From: Enterococcus mundtii
GTDB lineage: Bacteria; Bacillota; Bacilli; Lactobacillales; Enterococcaceae
Reading direction: 5' to 3'
Assembly (NCBI RefSeq): GCF_002813755.1
Contig: NZ_CP018061.1
Location: 2,966,001-3,030,000, forward strand
Length of the DNA: 64,000 nt
The notes beneath the pieces were generated by a model. That model was not told where the DNA came from and did not search any database. It saw nothing but the letters and a program-made list of their open reading frames with translations. This document shows positions 31,220 through 39,349 of the stretch, one piece after another; within the stretch, counting starts at the first letter, position 1; every line of letters starts with the position of its first letter. Both the position numbers and the translations under genes were made by a program.

Positions 31220-32203
31220 ATGACGACAAAAGCCAAGGTACTACACCTTTTAAAAAATACTCCAACATTTCTATCTGGTGAAAAAATCGCCCAACAACTG
31301 AATGTCTCCCGAACGAGTATTTGGAAAGCCATCAAAGAATTAGAAAAAGAAGGTTTTCGCTTTGACCACCAAGCGAAAGGGTATCGTTATCTCCCCTCCG
31401 ATGTATTAGATCCTGTAGAGATTTCCCAAGCATTATCCTCTTTTGATGTTCAAGTGAAGGTATTATCACAATCTGAATCCACCATGAAAGATGCTAAATC
31501 GGCATCTAATATGGATACTACGAAACCTAGTTTATTTATCGCGGATACACAAGAACAAGCCCATGGACGTTTTGGACGTTCCTTTTTCGCTCAACCAGGT
31601 CAAGGAGTCTACATGAGCCTATTATTGCATCCACAAAAGCATTTTGAGGAATTGCCACAATATACGTTGATTGCTGCCAGTGCATGTGTCAAAGCGATTC
31701 AAGAAACGACAGGAAAACATGCCATGATCAAATGGGTCAACGATATCTACCTTGAAGGGAAAAAGGTTTGTGGAATTTTATCTGAAGCGGTAAGCGATAT
31801 GGAAAGTGGTGAAATTCGTTCGGTGATTATTGGTGTGGGCTTGAATTTTTCGATCCCTCAAACGCAATTTCCTGATGAGATCCAGCAAAAAGCGACCTCC
31901 TTGTTTCCTGATGGTGAAGCATCGATGACTAGAAATCAATTGATCTGCGCGATTTGGAAACATTTCTTTAGGTATTTAGCCGACCCTTCGCACACCTATT
32001 TTGATCTTTACACAGAACGGTCATTTGTCCTAGGTAAGTCTGTCAGCTTTACCCGACAAGGAAAATCTTATCAAGGAATTGCCCAAGCAATCGGTCCAAA
32101 AGGAGAACTGATCGTAGATACGCCAAACCAGCGCTTCCAACTACTCTCTGGTGAAGTCAGCTTAACAGAAATCGATGGGCTACCATCAGCAAAAAGAGGC
32201 TAG
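31220..32203 (+). CDS. birA: Biotin operon repressor / biotin-protein ligase
   Basis: 327 residues, the bifunctional BirA form. The N-terminal winged helix covers about residues 1-60 (SGEKIAQQLNVSRTSIWKAI). The ligase domain follows, with the biotinyl-adenylate loop GRFGRSFFAQPGQGVYMS and the lysine-containing IKWVNDIYLEGKKVCGILSE. It attaches biotin to carboxyltransferase subunits and represses biotin uptake or synthesis genes. AGAAAGGAG precedes the ATG. Confidence 0.96.
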   Translation: MTTKAKVLHLLKNTPTFLSGEKIAQQLNVSRTSIWKAIKELEKEGFRFDHQAKGYRYLPSDVLDPVEISQALSSFDVQVKVLSQSESTMKDAKSASNMDTTKPSLFIADTQEQAHGRFGRSFFAQPGQGVYMSLLLHPQKHFEELPQYTLIAASACVKAIQETTGKHAMIKWVNDIYLEGKKVCGILSEAVSDMESGEIRSVIIGVGLNFSIPQTQFPDEIQQKATSLFPDGEASMTRNQLICAIWKHFFRYLADPSHTYFDLYTERSFVLGKSVSFTRQGKSYQGIAQAIGPKGELIVDTPNQRFQLLSGEVSLTEIDGLPSAKRG

Positions 32204-32226
32204 TTCGTTTCCTAGCCTCTTTTTTA
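32190..32226 (+). terminator. Terminator of birA
   Basis: AAAGAGGCTAG-TTCGTTT-CCTAGCCTCTTTTTT, overlapping the end of birA. Confidence 0.9.
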
Positions 32227-32990
32227 TCAATGGTGGATTTGTCATGCTCGCTTTATTTTCATAAGCTTGATGTCGCGAGAAAACATGCAAGCTTCTTTAC
32301 GATGTACTATATTTTTTCTACTATGTGCTTGGTTCTATGTTTGAGGTCCTACATGATGTGTTTCATTTTACTTCTGAGTCTACATCTAATTTCTATGTTT
32401 GTTCTATGTTTGTTCTATGTTTTAACTATATGTTTTAGTTCTATATGTTTGTTCTATGTTTTAGTTCTATGTTTTAGTTCTATGTTTTAGTTCTATATGT
32501 TTGTTCTATGTTCGATTCCCTATTTTAAATAGGATAGTACTATGTGCTATTGTCAGTAGCAGTAGAACAATCAAACTACTGCCTGTCAATACTAATGGAC
32601 ACCTGATAACATTTGCCTACGCTTTTATCTAGATGCTCTGTCGCAATCTGTGATGCACGTCGTCAAGCAATTAAGACCGAGTAACTATTTTTCCCCGAAA
32701 TAGTTTTCGGCAATCAAGTGGTGTTCTATGTGTGTGTTGTTTCCTCTATTTACTACTTCTAATTCATTCATAAGCGTATCTATTGAAGACCAACGATCGC
32801 TTTCTCAGCTTCTTCCTATACAGAACCCTCTTCCATTTAACGCCCCCTTTTTTGTTTTGCTGTCGTTCTGTTTGTATCATAACGCACAAGAAAATGAATG
32901 AATTGTTTTGTATTGAATTACAACATTTTTTATTTCCACATTAAATTCAACGATCTCTTACTGGCTAATCCCAACCTCAATTAACTATTC
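32227..32990. other. Intergenic region carrying a short tandem repeat
   Basis: No gene is supported. The first third contains a degenerate tandem repeat (separate entry). The rest, to 32990, shows a possible hairpin near 32690-32710 (CCCCGAAATAGTTTTCGG) and nothing else recognisable. Confidence 0.5.
32388..32512 (+). repeat. Degenerate 11-13 base tandem repeat
   Basis: About ten consecutive units of the type TTCTATGTTTG or TTCTATGTTTTAG, some with TTCTATATGTTTG. A single further unit occurs at about 32332. Units differ in length by two bases, so it is not a coding repeat of constant phase, and there are no spacers of CRISPR type. Confidence 0.8.
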
Positions 32991-33224
32991 TCAAATTTTG
33001 CAAAATTGTAATTGATTTGCTTTAGAAGAAGAAAAATATTCGATCTTCAAGTTGAATTTTTTTACAATCAAACAGCGGATCAAAAATTTATCTGCCGCAG
33101 ACAAAGGTTGCTGATACTCTTCTTCAATATCACGAAATGAAAAATTTCTTTTCTTCTCACTTAATTTTGTTACGATTTCAATCACCGTTAATTGCGTTAA
33201 TTCTGATGTATATTCTTTTCTCAC
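32991..33224 (-). CDS. Small hypothetical protein
   Basis: 77 residues with a GTG start and AAGGAG seven bases upstream. It is predicted helical and basic, and includes LTQLTVIEIVTKLSEKK and ADKFLIRCLIVKKFN. The first half could be a small helix-turn-helix, but I do not recognise a family. Its start overlaps the stop of the next upstream frame by four bases (GTGA). It is divergent from the first coiled-coil candidate effector and shares its upstream region, so it may be a regulator or partner of it. Confidence 0.45.
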   Translation of the reverse strand: MRKEYTSELTQLTVIEIVTKLSEKKRNFSFRDIEEEYQQPLSAADKFLIRCLIVKKFNLKIEYFSSSKANQLQFCKI

Positions 33225-33421
33225 AGCTGCTCTCCTTTATTCATAGCGTTCTTTAATCCAGAATATAGCATGGAATTTTTCTTGTTGGGGACAATTTTTT
33301 TCCAAAAACAAAAAAAGATTGTTTTAAATAAACGAATCGATCCATTTGAGTAATTTAATCCATAACATGAACGAAAGTCACCTCTGCTCTGCAATCCATC
33401 CAAAATAACATCTTTTAGCAA
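33221..33421 (-). CDS. Possible small protein upstream of 32991-33224
   Basis: 66 codons from an ATG without a visible ribosome site. The only support is the GTGA overlap with the following gene, which suggests translational coupling. The sequence (KTIFFCFWKKIVPNKK) looks unlike a known family. Kept at low confidence. Confidence 0.2.
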   Translation of the reverse strand: MLKDVILDGLQSRGDFRSCYGLNYSNGSIRLFKTIFFCFWKKIVPNKKNSMLYSGLKNAMNKGEQL

Positions 33422-33450
33422 AAGATCAATACTAAAAATTTACATATTAT

Positions 33451-33466
33451 AGAAATAATCGGTACA
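33451..33466 (+). promoter_or_regulatory. Shared promoter box, effector gene 1
   Basis: TAGAAATAATCGGTAC begins 77 bases before the ATG of the 457-residue gene. The same box, at nearly the same distance, precedes the two paralogous genes. A -10-like element lies about 35 bases from the box start, and no -35 consensus is seen, which suits an activator-dependent promoter. Confidence 0.6.
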
Positions 33467-33527
33467 TACCAACAGTTGAAAAATGATATTTTTTTTATAT
33501 ATTAATAAAGATAACTGAGGAGAAACA

Positions 33528-34901
33528 ATGGAGAAACTTAAAAAAAATATAGAGGTGACAAGATTTTTAAATACAGCCATTAGAGATGGTGTTTTAAACC
33601 CACAAGCAATCGGTCAAGAAAGTTTATCTCGCTTGAGATTACACATATTGATAAAAGAGCAATCGTTAACTATAAATTTAAAAGCGCCGAATCTTTCTGA
33701 CAACGCCTTTCATAGGATCAGTAAACAATTAGATATTGTGAAAAGATTCTCACAACAGACAACATCGATCACAGCTGAAAATATCCAGTTGTCTGCTAAA
33801 CAAATCGACCAGAAAATTGAACGTTTAAACGAAAAAGACAGCGAGTTGAATGAACAAATCAAGGAAATTAAAAGTGAAGTAAAAAAATATTCGAGCAGAA
33901 CAGCCAATCCGGATCAATATAACAAGGCAACAACAAAACTCAATAACGTAAATAAAGAACTAAACAATAATCGAAATAACATCTACAGTCATCGCGCAAT
34001 GAAACTTGTCCTAAAAGAACAAGAACGCCAACAAGTAAAAAGCAATCGTCGAGAATCCGTTGATCAGTCGCCGAAACGACAATCCGTTTCTCAAGTAAAA
34101 TCTGAACCTCGTCAGTCCGTTGTACAAAAGCTTTCTACGCCCCGGCAATCACTCGCACAGCAACAGGAAAAACGAACAGAAAAAATAGACAGCCTGACAG
34201 AAAAGATCATGAATACAGAAAAAATAATACAGGCGCTTGCAAAAGAAAGAGATGGTCTCGTTAGCAATCCTAACGTAAAAGAAGAATTCGCTATATACAC
34301 TGAAGGTATCCAACTTCATCGAAAACAAGCAGATAATCTTTACCATCAACTGGGGACTATTGATTCAAAAATTGCAACGAAGTTAGAAAAAAAATTTGCT
34401 GATTCCCCTTATGGCAAAGTCGCTTGTCCACTAACACCTAAAGAAATTTCTGCAATCAAAGTAGCGAAGGCCAATGAAAAGTTCAATCAATCTTACCGCA
34501 ACTCATCTCCTGAACCTAAAATGAACAAAAAGCTAAGAATAGACACGGGAAAAACCCTGTCCGAAAGCGAAAAAATAGCTGAGAAGAAGAAGTTGATGCA
34601 AGCAACTAAACATAATTTGCAGAAAATCGAGAAAAAATTACAAAAGTACCAAAATCGTAAAAAAAATATTTTCGGTCTGATTGCGAATGCCTTTCAAAGA
34701 AAAAAAATCCAAAGTTTAAAAGATAAGAAAACTGATTTGATAAACACTCTCGAACAACCGCAAAAAAAACCGCAAAAAGGTATCCTAAAACCAACATTTA
34801 AAGAACAAGTAACTGACGCTCATAATAAACAAGAACAACAAATGAAAAATCAAAAACAGCGTGGAGATCGAACACAATCCCCTGGTTTTAGCAGATCATG
34901 A
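33528..34901 (+). CDS. Coiled-coil protein, candidate type IV secretion substrate 1
   Basis: 457 residues, Lys/Gln/Glu-rich, with no signal peptide and no membrane helix. In order: a unique N-terminal helical region (1-90); coiled coil (91-165); a linker with four R-x-S units, RRESV, KRQSV, PRQSV and PRQSL (174-209); a second coiled coil (217-290) homologous to the main coil of the next two genes; a conserved KANEKFN segment (about 314-320); and a C-terminal module with IFGLIANAFQRKK and KGILKPTFKEQV, ending QSPGFSRS. At the place where its paralogues have EPIY or EPVY it reads DSPYGKV. AGGAG precedes the ATG. No known domain is recognised. The modular build, shared promoter box and shared tail suggest a secreted effector; a structural or DNA-associated role is the alternative. 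Confidence 0.8.
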   Translation: MEKLKKNIEVTRFLNTAIRDGVLNPQAIGQESLSRLRLHILIKEQSLTINLKAPNLSDNAFHRISKQLDIVKRFSQQTTSITAENIQLSAKQIDQKIERLNEKDSELNEQIKEIKSEVKKYSSRTANPDQYNKATTKLNNVNKELNNNRNNIYSHRAMKLVLKEQERQQVKSNRRESVDQSPKRQSVSQVKSEPRQSVVQKLSTPRQSLAQQQEKRTEKIDSLTEKIMNTEKIIQALAKERDGLVSNPNVKEEFAIYTEGIQLHRKQADNLYHQLGTIDSKIATKLEKKFADSPYGKVACPLTPKEISAIKVAKANEKFNQSYRNSSPEPKMNKKLRIDTGKTLSESEKIAEKKKLMQATKHNLQKIEKKLQKYQNRKKNIFGLIANAFQRKKIQSLKDKKTDLINTLEQPQKKPQKGILKPTFKEQVTDAHNKQEQQMKNQKQRGDRTQSPGFSRS

Positions 34902-35110
34902 TCATCGCCCACACAGATAAAGATTTTCTAGCTAAAGTGGTTCAAGTAATCCATATATTTATAGTTAGTTATTTTATTTACTTTGTTTCATTACAAAAAG
35001 ATACACGAAATCCCAAAGAGGAAGTTCTATCATTCGATCAATATACATGTTTTATCATTCATTTTACAACGTTTTACAATTACACGTTTTATATCAAAAA
35101 TTTTTCTTAA

Positions 35111-35126
35111 TAGAAATTATCGGCAC
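35111..35126 (+). promoter_or_regulatory. Shared promoter box, effector gene 2
   Basis: TAGAAATTATCGGCAC begins 78 bases before the start codon. Downstream similarity to gene 3 continues (AAAATG, TTTGTTTAT, AACCAA), so the whole promoter is duplicated. Confidence 0.65.
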
Positions 35127-35188
35127 TGTATATCAATGAGAAAATGTTATGTTTGTTTATATATAACCAATAAGAAAAGGAGATAGAT

Positions 35189-36061
35189 ATGGCTAAGAAT
35201 GAGCAAGATAAACAACCTATCACACAGGGGGAGAAAACAGCAATCACTCAACTGTCGAATCAAATTATCAACTCTGAAAATAAGATCGAAGAGTTAAAAG
35301 GAAAACGAGAGGCACTTGGGGACATTTCGAAATCTTCAGAAAAATATCAAGAACTAACAGAAGCTATCAGAACCCATAGAAAAAGAGTTCATGTTTTGTA
35401 TGAAAAAATCGAAAAAATTTCACCCCCACATGCCGACAGATTGGAGAAATACATAGATAACCATTTCAGCCAAGACAAAAACGTCACGAAGAGCAATGAG
35501 AAAATCGTTAATGAACCTATCTATGAAACCATTCCTGGAGATAGGAAAAATAGGATGAAAGAGGTCGATGTCCCAATCACATCAAAAAGGGCTCGATCAA
35601 AAGAAGAAATTCAGTCGGCTGTTAAATCTGCTAATGATAAATTCAATGAAGCCCATAAAGATATATCTTCAAAATCATATGATAAAAGAGAGAGAACAAT
35701 CGAAATCAAAAAACAACCTATTAAGGATGATAGGAGTCAAAAACTTACGCTAGATAAAGCCAACAAAAAGTTACACCAAACGGAAAAAAACCTAGCTACT
35801 TTCAAAAAAAGAAATAAGACGTTAACTGGCAAAATCATGAATTTATTTGGTGGGAAAAATAAAGAAGAATTAATGAACCAAAAAAAATTATTGATTGATC
35901 AAATTAAAATTTTAAAAGGAGAACCTGTAAAAGGAATTCTGAAACCGCCGTTGACTGAGAAGTTAGCTAACGCACAGGAAAAGGTCAAAGCTAACGCCCA
36001 AGAAAAAGCAAATCCAACACTAAATAATCGACCAAAAACTAATCCTGCTCTTTCAAAGTAA
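35189..36061 (+). CDS. Coiled-coil protein with EPIYA-like motif, candidate secretion substrate 2
   Basis: 290 residues, very basic, soluble. A coiled coil covers about 17-93. It is followed by NEPIYETIPGD with Tyr112, then a helical segment (131-165) containing SANDKFNEAHKDIS, a second helical module (about 180-240) with KIMNLFGGKNK, the shared KGILKPPLTEKL, and a tail ending NRPKTNPALSK. The Y-E-T-I context is a plausible SH2-type ligand if the tyrosine were phosphorylated by a host kinase. AAAGGAG precedes the ATG. A strong terminator follows, so the gene is monocistronic. It is a paralogue of the two neighbouring genes. Delivery into host cells is inferred, not shown. Confidence 0.82.
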   Translation: MAKNEQDKQPITQGEKTAITQLSNQIINSENKIEELKGKREALGDISKSSEKYQELTEAIRTHRKRVHVLYEKIEKISPPHADRLEKYIDNHFSQDKNVTKSNEKIVNEPIYETIPGDRKNRMKEVDVPITSKRARSKEEIQSAVKSANDKFNEAHKDISSKSYDKRERTIEIKKQPIKDDRSQKLTLDKANKKLHQTEKNLATFKKRNKTLTGKIMNLFGGKNKEELMNQKKLLIDQIKILKGEPVKGILKPPLTEKLANAQEKVKANAQEKANPTLNNRPKTNPALSK

Positions 36062-36083
36062 AACAACTTTAAACTAAATAATC

Positions 36084-36122
36084 TAGGATATTGACCAAAA
36101 AATAATGGTCAATATCCTTTTT
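36084..36122 (+). terminator. Terminator of candidate effector gene 2
   Basis: AGGATATTGACC pairs with GGTCAATATCCT and is followed by T7. Confidence 0.9.
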
Positions 36123-36206
36123 TATGCTACCAAACAAGCTTTTCCCTTCTTTGTTTTCTCGCTCATGTTTCAAGAGCAAGAAATGGTCACACTAATTTTC
36201 CTTACT

Positions 36207-36222
36207 TAGAAATTATCGGTAT
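36207..36222 (+). promoter_or_regulatory. Shared promoter box, effector gene 3
   Basis: TAGAAATTATCGGTAT begins 80 bases before the start codon, with the same downstream elements as gene 2. Confidence 0.65.
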
Positions 36223-36286
36223 AAATCAAGAAGATTAAAATGCTATTTTTGTTTATGTAACCAAGACAAGAGATGAGGAACTAATT

Positions 36287-37132
36287 ATGGATAATCGTAA
36301 AGAAAACAATATGTCAGTAGAAAAGATGAGACAGCGCTCAAGGGAATTAAGTAAGCACCTACCAAAAAGTCCAGGTACAGAAATCAAACAACTGACAAAA
36401 AGCCTGATGAATACAGTAGCTCGGATTCACGAGCTAAAGGGAGAAAGAGAACAGCTTACCGATCGTTCCACATCTTCAAAAAAATATAGAGAACTAACCA
36501 CTGGCATCAAAAATAATGAACAAAGAGCGCAGGATTTACTTGATAAAATCGACAAGGTGTCACCAAAACAAGTGGATAAACTGGTAGAACGATATACAGA
36601 CTCTGCTGAACCGGTCTACAAAACGATGTCTGATGATACGAAAAGCAGAGAAAAAGATGTGCCACTCCCTGAAATACGTGACCGCATAAAAAAAGAAGTG
36701 CCTGATGCTGTTGTGGAAGCGAATCGTAAGTTCAATGAAATACATAAAAGTATTTCTAAAGAACCTTATGCGAATCGACAGCAAAAAGTAATGTTTGATA
36801 CAAAAAAACTAGCAAATGGAATAGATAGAAAAGTGGATTCCAATAAAAATTCTCACAGGAGAGATGAACCGATCTACGAAACGATTCCTGAAAATGCTAA
36901 AAGTAATGCGAAAGGGACTGAACCTCCCAGAAAACGTGACCACACAGATAAAGCAATTGGGAAGTCTAGTCATAAGTTACAGGCCACATCATTACAAAAA
37001 AAGAGTTTACCTGAGACTCAGAAACTTACATTGAAAGATAGGATCAATCATGCACACCACCAAAAGGAAAACAATCGTCTAAACCAAACACTAAGCAATC
37101 GACCACAAACTAGCCCGAGCCTTGGAAGATAA
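36287..37132 (+). CDS. Coiled-coil protein with two EPIYA-like motifs, candidate secretion substrate 3
   Basis: 281 residues, basic, soluble. A coiled coil covers about 33-102. AEPVYKTMS follows with Tyr111. A helical segment (135-160) contains VEANRKFNEIHKSIS and ends SKEPYANR, itself one residue short of an EPIYA. The region around residue 190 repeats the motif as DEPIYETIPEN (Tyr197). The C-terminal part has LKDRINHAHHQK and ends NRPQTSPSLGR, matching the tail of gene 2. The first copy of the motif sits at the same place as in gene 2; the second appears to be an internal duplication with its flanks (EPIYETIP is identical to gene 2). GAGATGAGG precedes the ATG. A strong terminator follows. 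Confidence 0.82.
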   Translation: MDNRKENNMSVEKMRQRSRELSKHLPKSPGTEIKQLTKSLMNTVARIHELKGEREQLTDRSTSSKKYRELTTGIKNNEQRAQDLLDKIDKVSPKQVDKLVERYTDSAEPVYKTMSDDTKSREKDVPLPEIRDRIKKEVPDAVVEANRKFNEIHKSISKEPYANRQQKVMFDTKKLANGIDRKVDSNKNSHRRDEPIYETIPENAKSNAKGTEPPRKRDHTDKAIGKSSHKLQATSLQKKSLPETQKLTLKDRINHAHHQKENNRLNQTLSNRPQTSPSLGR

Positions 37133-37137
37133 AAAAT

Positions 37138-37194
37138 AAAAAACCAGAGAAATCCTTATCAGTCAAGACTGCATAAGGCTTTCTCTGGTTTTTA
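37138..37194 (+). terminator. Terminator of candidate effector gene 3
   Basis: AAACCAGAGAAA pairs with TTTCTCTGGTTT, with an inner CCTTAT/ATAAGG stem, followed by T-rich sequence. Confidence 0.9.
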
Positions 37195-37583
37195 TCGACT
37201 CATTTATTCTTGTCATTCAGCGACATTTCCCCCAAAATGTTAACACTACTGATTGTCAGAATAAACAAAAAAATGAATGTTTTAACTACTTGTTTTGTCC
37301 ATGGTTCACTCAATATTATGTATTATTTCTTATGTGCTTTGATTTCCCTCCTTTATTCTTCCTCCGTCATTTTATGTACTTACGTCCATAAATAAAACGA
37401 TGTAAGCTCCTGTTCGATAAACGATCCATGTCCATTCTATTAATGGTTCATGTTTTTAAGAGCAACAAATTACTGATACGTATGGAACTACTAAATGGAA
37501 ATCAGTAACCATGCGATACCTATTATTTAGCATACCTCTTTCTTTCAGAGGGTGCAAAACCACTTTTTCTGTGCAAAGAAAAA
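37195..37583. other. Intergenic region without recognised features
   Basis: About 390 AT-rich bases between the candidate effector cluster and the electron-transfer locus. Open frames here lack ribosome sites. I see no RNA gene or repeat. Confidence 0.5.
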
Positions 37584-37749
37584 AATGAGCTTGGGACATT
37601 AGTCACCTTGCATCCCCTAGAACCGAATAAACGGTGTTCCAGAAGTAACTCCTTCAGAAATAAGCGTGAAACCCCAAAAAATTTGAAAAACAATTTTCGG
37701 GGTTTCACGCATATTTCTCGGAGGTGAACACTTCTGTCACAACCTCATT
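37584..37749. repeat. Inverted-repeat intergenic element with large central hairpin
   Basis: The ends AATGAGCTTGGGACA and TGTCACAACCTCATT are imperfect inverted repeats (13 of 15). Inside, GCGTGAAACCCC and GGGGTTTCACGC form a long perfect stem at about 37662-37711. It ends ten bases from the dmkB stop, so it may act as that operon's terminator. It resembles the element at 4936-5018. Confidence 0.5.
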
Positions 37750-37758
37750 TTATATAAC

Positions 37759-38748
37759 TTAGTCTACTCGTCTTAGAATCAATGACGTCAAAGTTTCTAA
37801 TGTTTCTTTTGTTTGTACCGAGGTATTTGGCAATTTTTTGATTTCTTTTAGTGCTTGTTTCGTATAGGATTCTGCCAACTTCTGGGCGCTTTCGACTCCT
37901 TGTGCTTCAATAACTAATTGTTGAACCTTCTCAGCTTCTGCTTGTGTCATTTGTTTTTCTTTGGACAAATATTCAAGTAATTCTGCTTTTTTGTCTGTTT
38001 GTAACGCATAGATCAAAGGTAAAGAATACACCCCTTGACGAATGTCTTCCAATACAGGCTTGCCGATGTCTTCGCTTTGTTTTGTATAATCTAAAATGTC
38101 ATCAATGATTTGAAACGCCATGCCGATCGCTAACCCGATATCCCCGGCTTTTTTTGCAAAACGTTCGCTCGTGCCACTTTCGTATGCACCTACAAAACAA
38201 CTCAGTTGAAACAGTTCAGCGGTTTTACCAGAAATATTCTGTAAGTATTCTTCAACCGTCAACTGGGTATTGTATCTATCATCCATTTGCCCGAGCTCGC
38301 CATTCAATACTTTTTCCATACTTCGTGCATTTAATTGCATACTCTTTAAGGAGGAGGTATATTCGGACAAGAGTTTGAAACAGCAAACAAATAAATAATC
38401 TCCGGCATAAACAGCGACACTATTGCCAAAACGGCTACGTAAGTTTGGCTGTCCTCTGCGTAAGTCAGCTTCATCAACGATATCATCATGGATCAACGTC
38501 GCAATGTGTAGCATCTCAATAGATGCTGCCAACGAAATGGCTTTATCGCGATCTTGCTCCGGGCCAAATTGAGCAAATAATAGTTGATACGCCGGACGCA
38601 GTAACTTTCCACCTGCATGAATCGTTTCTTTTATCGCTTCTTCTACTGGTTTGTTTTTCAGCCGAACAACACTTTCCATTTTTTTTAGTGTTTGGTTCAA
38701 TTCCACTTGGATCGTTGGATAGTCCACCCACATTTGATGTAACTTCAT
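37759..38748 (-). CDS. dmkB: Polyprenyl diphosphate synthase of demethylmenaquinone synthesis
   Basis: 329 residues, trans-isoprenyl diphosphate synthase fold. The two aspartate-rich motifs are intact: IHDDIVDEADLRRG near residue 90 and FQIIDDILDY further on. The family makes the long isoprenoid side chain. In this context, behind eetB and eetA, it matches DmkB of the flavin-based extracellular electron transfer locus described in Listeria. It is the last gene of a three-gene run (eetA-eetB-dmkB); spacing to eetB is 22 bases. Confidence 0.88.
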   Translation of the reverse strand: MKLHQMWVDYPTIQVELNQTLKKMESVVRLKNKPVEEAIKETIHAGGKLLRPAYQLLFAQFGPEQDRDKAISLAASIEMLHIATLIHDDIVDEADLRRGQPNLRSRFGNSVAVYAGDYLFVCCFKLLSEYTSSLKSMQLNARSMEKVLNGELGQMDDRYNTQLTVEEYLQNISGKTAELFQLSCFVGAYESGTSERFAKKAGDIGLAIGMAFQIIDDILDYTKQSEDIGKPVLEDIRQGVYSLPLIYALQTDKKAELLEYLSKEKQMTQAEAEKVQQLVIEAQGVESAQKLAESYTKQALKEIKKLPNTSVQTKETLETLTSLILRRVD

Positions 38749-38770
38749 AAAAAAACTCCTTGTATAACGC

Positions 38771-39337
38771 TTATTTTTTCAGAAATACCGATTGCCATTG
38801 ACTATTGGTCTGTCGATCATAGTCTGCTTGGAAACGCTGAAGTGTTCTCACATGTTTCAGCAGATAATTAGCAGCTATCCCTATGGCCAATCCTGATAGA
38901 ATACCTAGGAATGACAAAATCGGTAAGTAGAGCATGACTGTCCATGATTGAGCGATAAATGACGCGGTCAATAACTGACCGACATTATGCATAAATCCAC
39001 CTGTCGCGCTGATGCCAATAATGCTAACCCTTTTAGGACCCAGTTGTTTGACTATCAACATACCTACATAACTCAATAACGCACCACTCATACTGTAAAG
39101 AAACGTCGAAATCGTGCCGCCTAATAACGTGGTTAAAAATAAACGCAACCAAAGTAATAAGAAGCTATCTCGTTTTTTCATTGTAAAAATTGCCACAATC
39201 GTAATCAAATTAGCCAATCCTAGTTTTGCACCTGGCGCAAAAGCGAAAGGATAAGGAATCATATTTTCCAATAAACCGATGATCACACCTTGGGCAACTA
39301 ATAAAGATATATAGATCATTTTTTGTAATTTACTCAT
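38771..39337 (-). CDS. eetB: EetB-like membrane protein (Gx transporter / HepI family)
   Basis: 188 residues with about five or six membrane helices. The N-terminal part contains APGAKLGLANLI and the middle TGGFMHNVGQLL, which are the pattern of the family annotated as Gx transporter or heptaprenyl diphosphate synthase component I. In the extracellular electron transfer locus this protein is EetB, thought to sit in the membrane with EetA and hand electrons from the quinone pool to extracytosolic flavins. It follows eetA by 12 bases. Confidence 0.85.
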   Translation of the reverse strand: MSKLQKMIYISLLVAQGVIIGLLENMIPYPFAFAPGAKLGLANLITIVAIFTMKKRDSFLLLWLRLFLTTLLGGTISTFLYSMSGALLSYVGMLIVKQLGPKRVSIIGISATGGFMHNVGQLLTASFIAQSWTVMLYLPILSFLGILSGLAIGIAANYLLKHVRTLQRFQADYDRQTNSQWQSVFLKK

Positions 39338-39349
39338 GACGTGAACCGT

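Noticed and set aside
32230..32490. An 86-codon frame over the tandem repeat
   Set aside because: It arises from the repeat itself, has no ribosome site and reads as low-complexity Leu/Phe/Cys sequence.
32388..32512. CRISPR-like array
   Set aside because: Units of 11-13 bases follow each other directly, with no spacers, and no cas genes are in the window.
34898..35110. A 70-codon frame overlapping the stop of candidate effector 1
   Set aside because: The ATGA overlap alone is weak evidence. There is no ribosome site, and the frame runs through the promoter box of the next gene.
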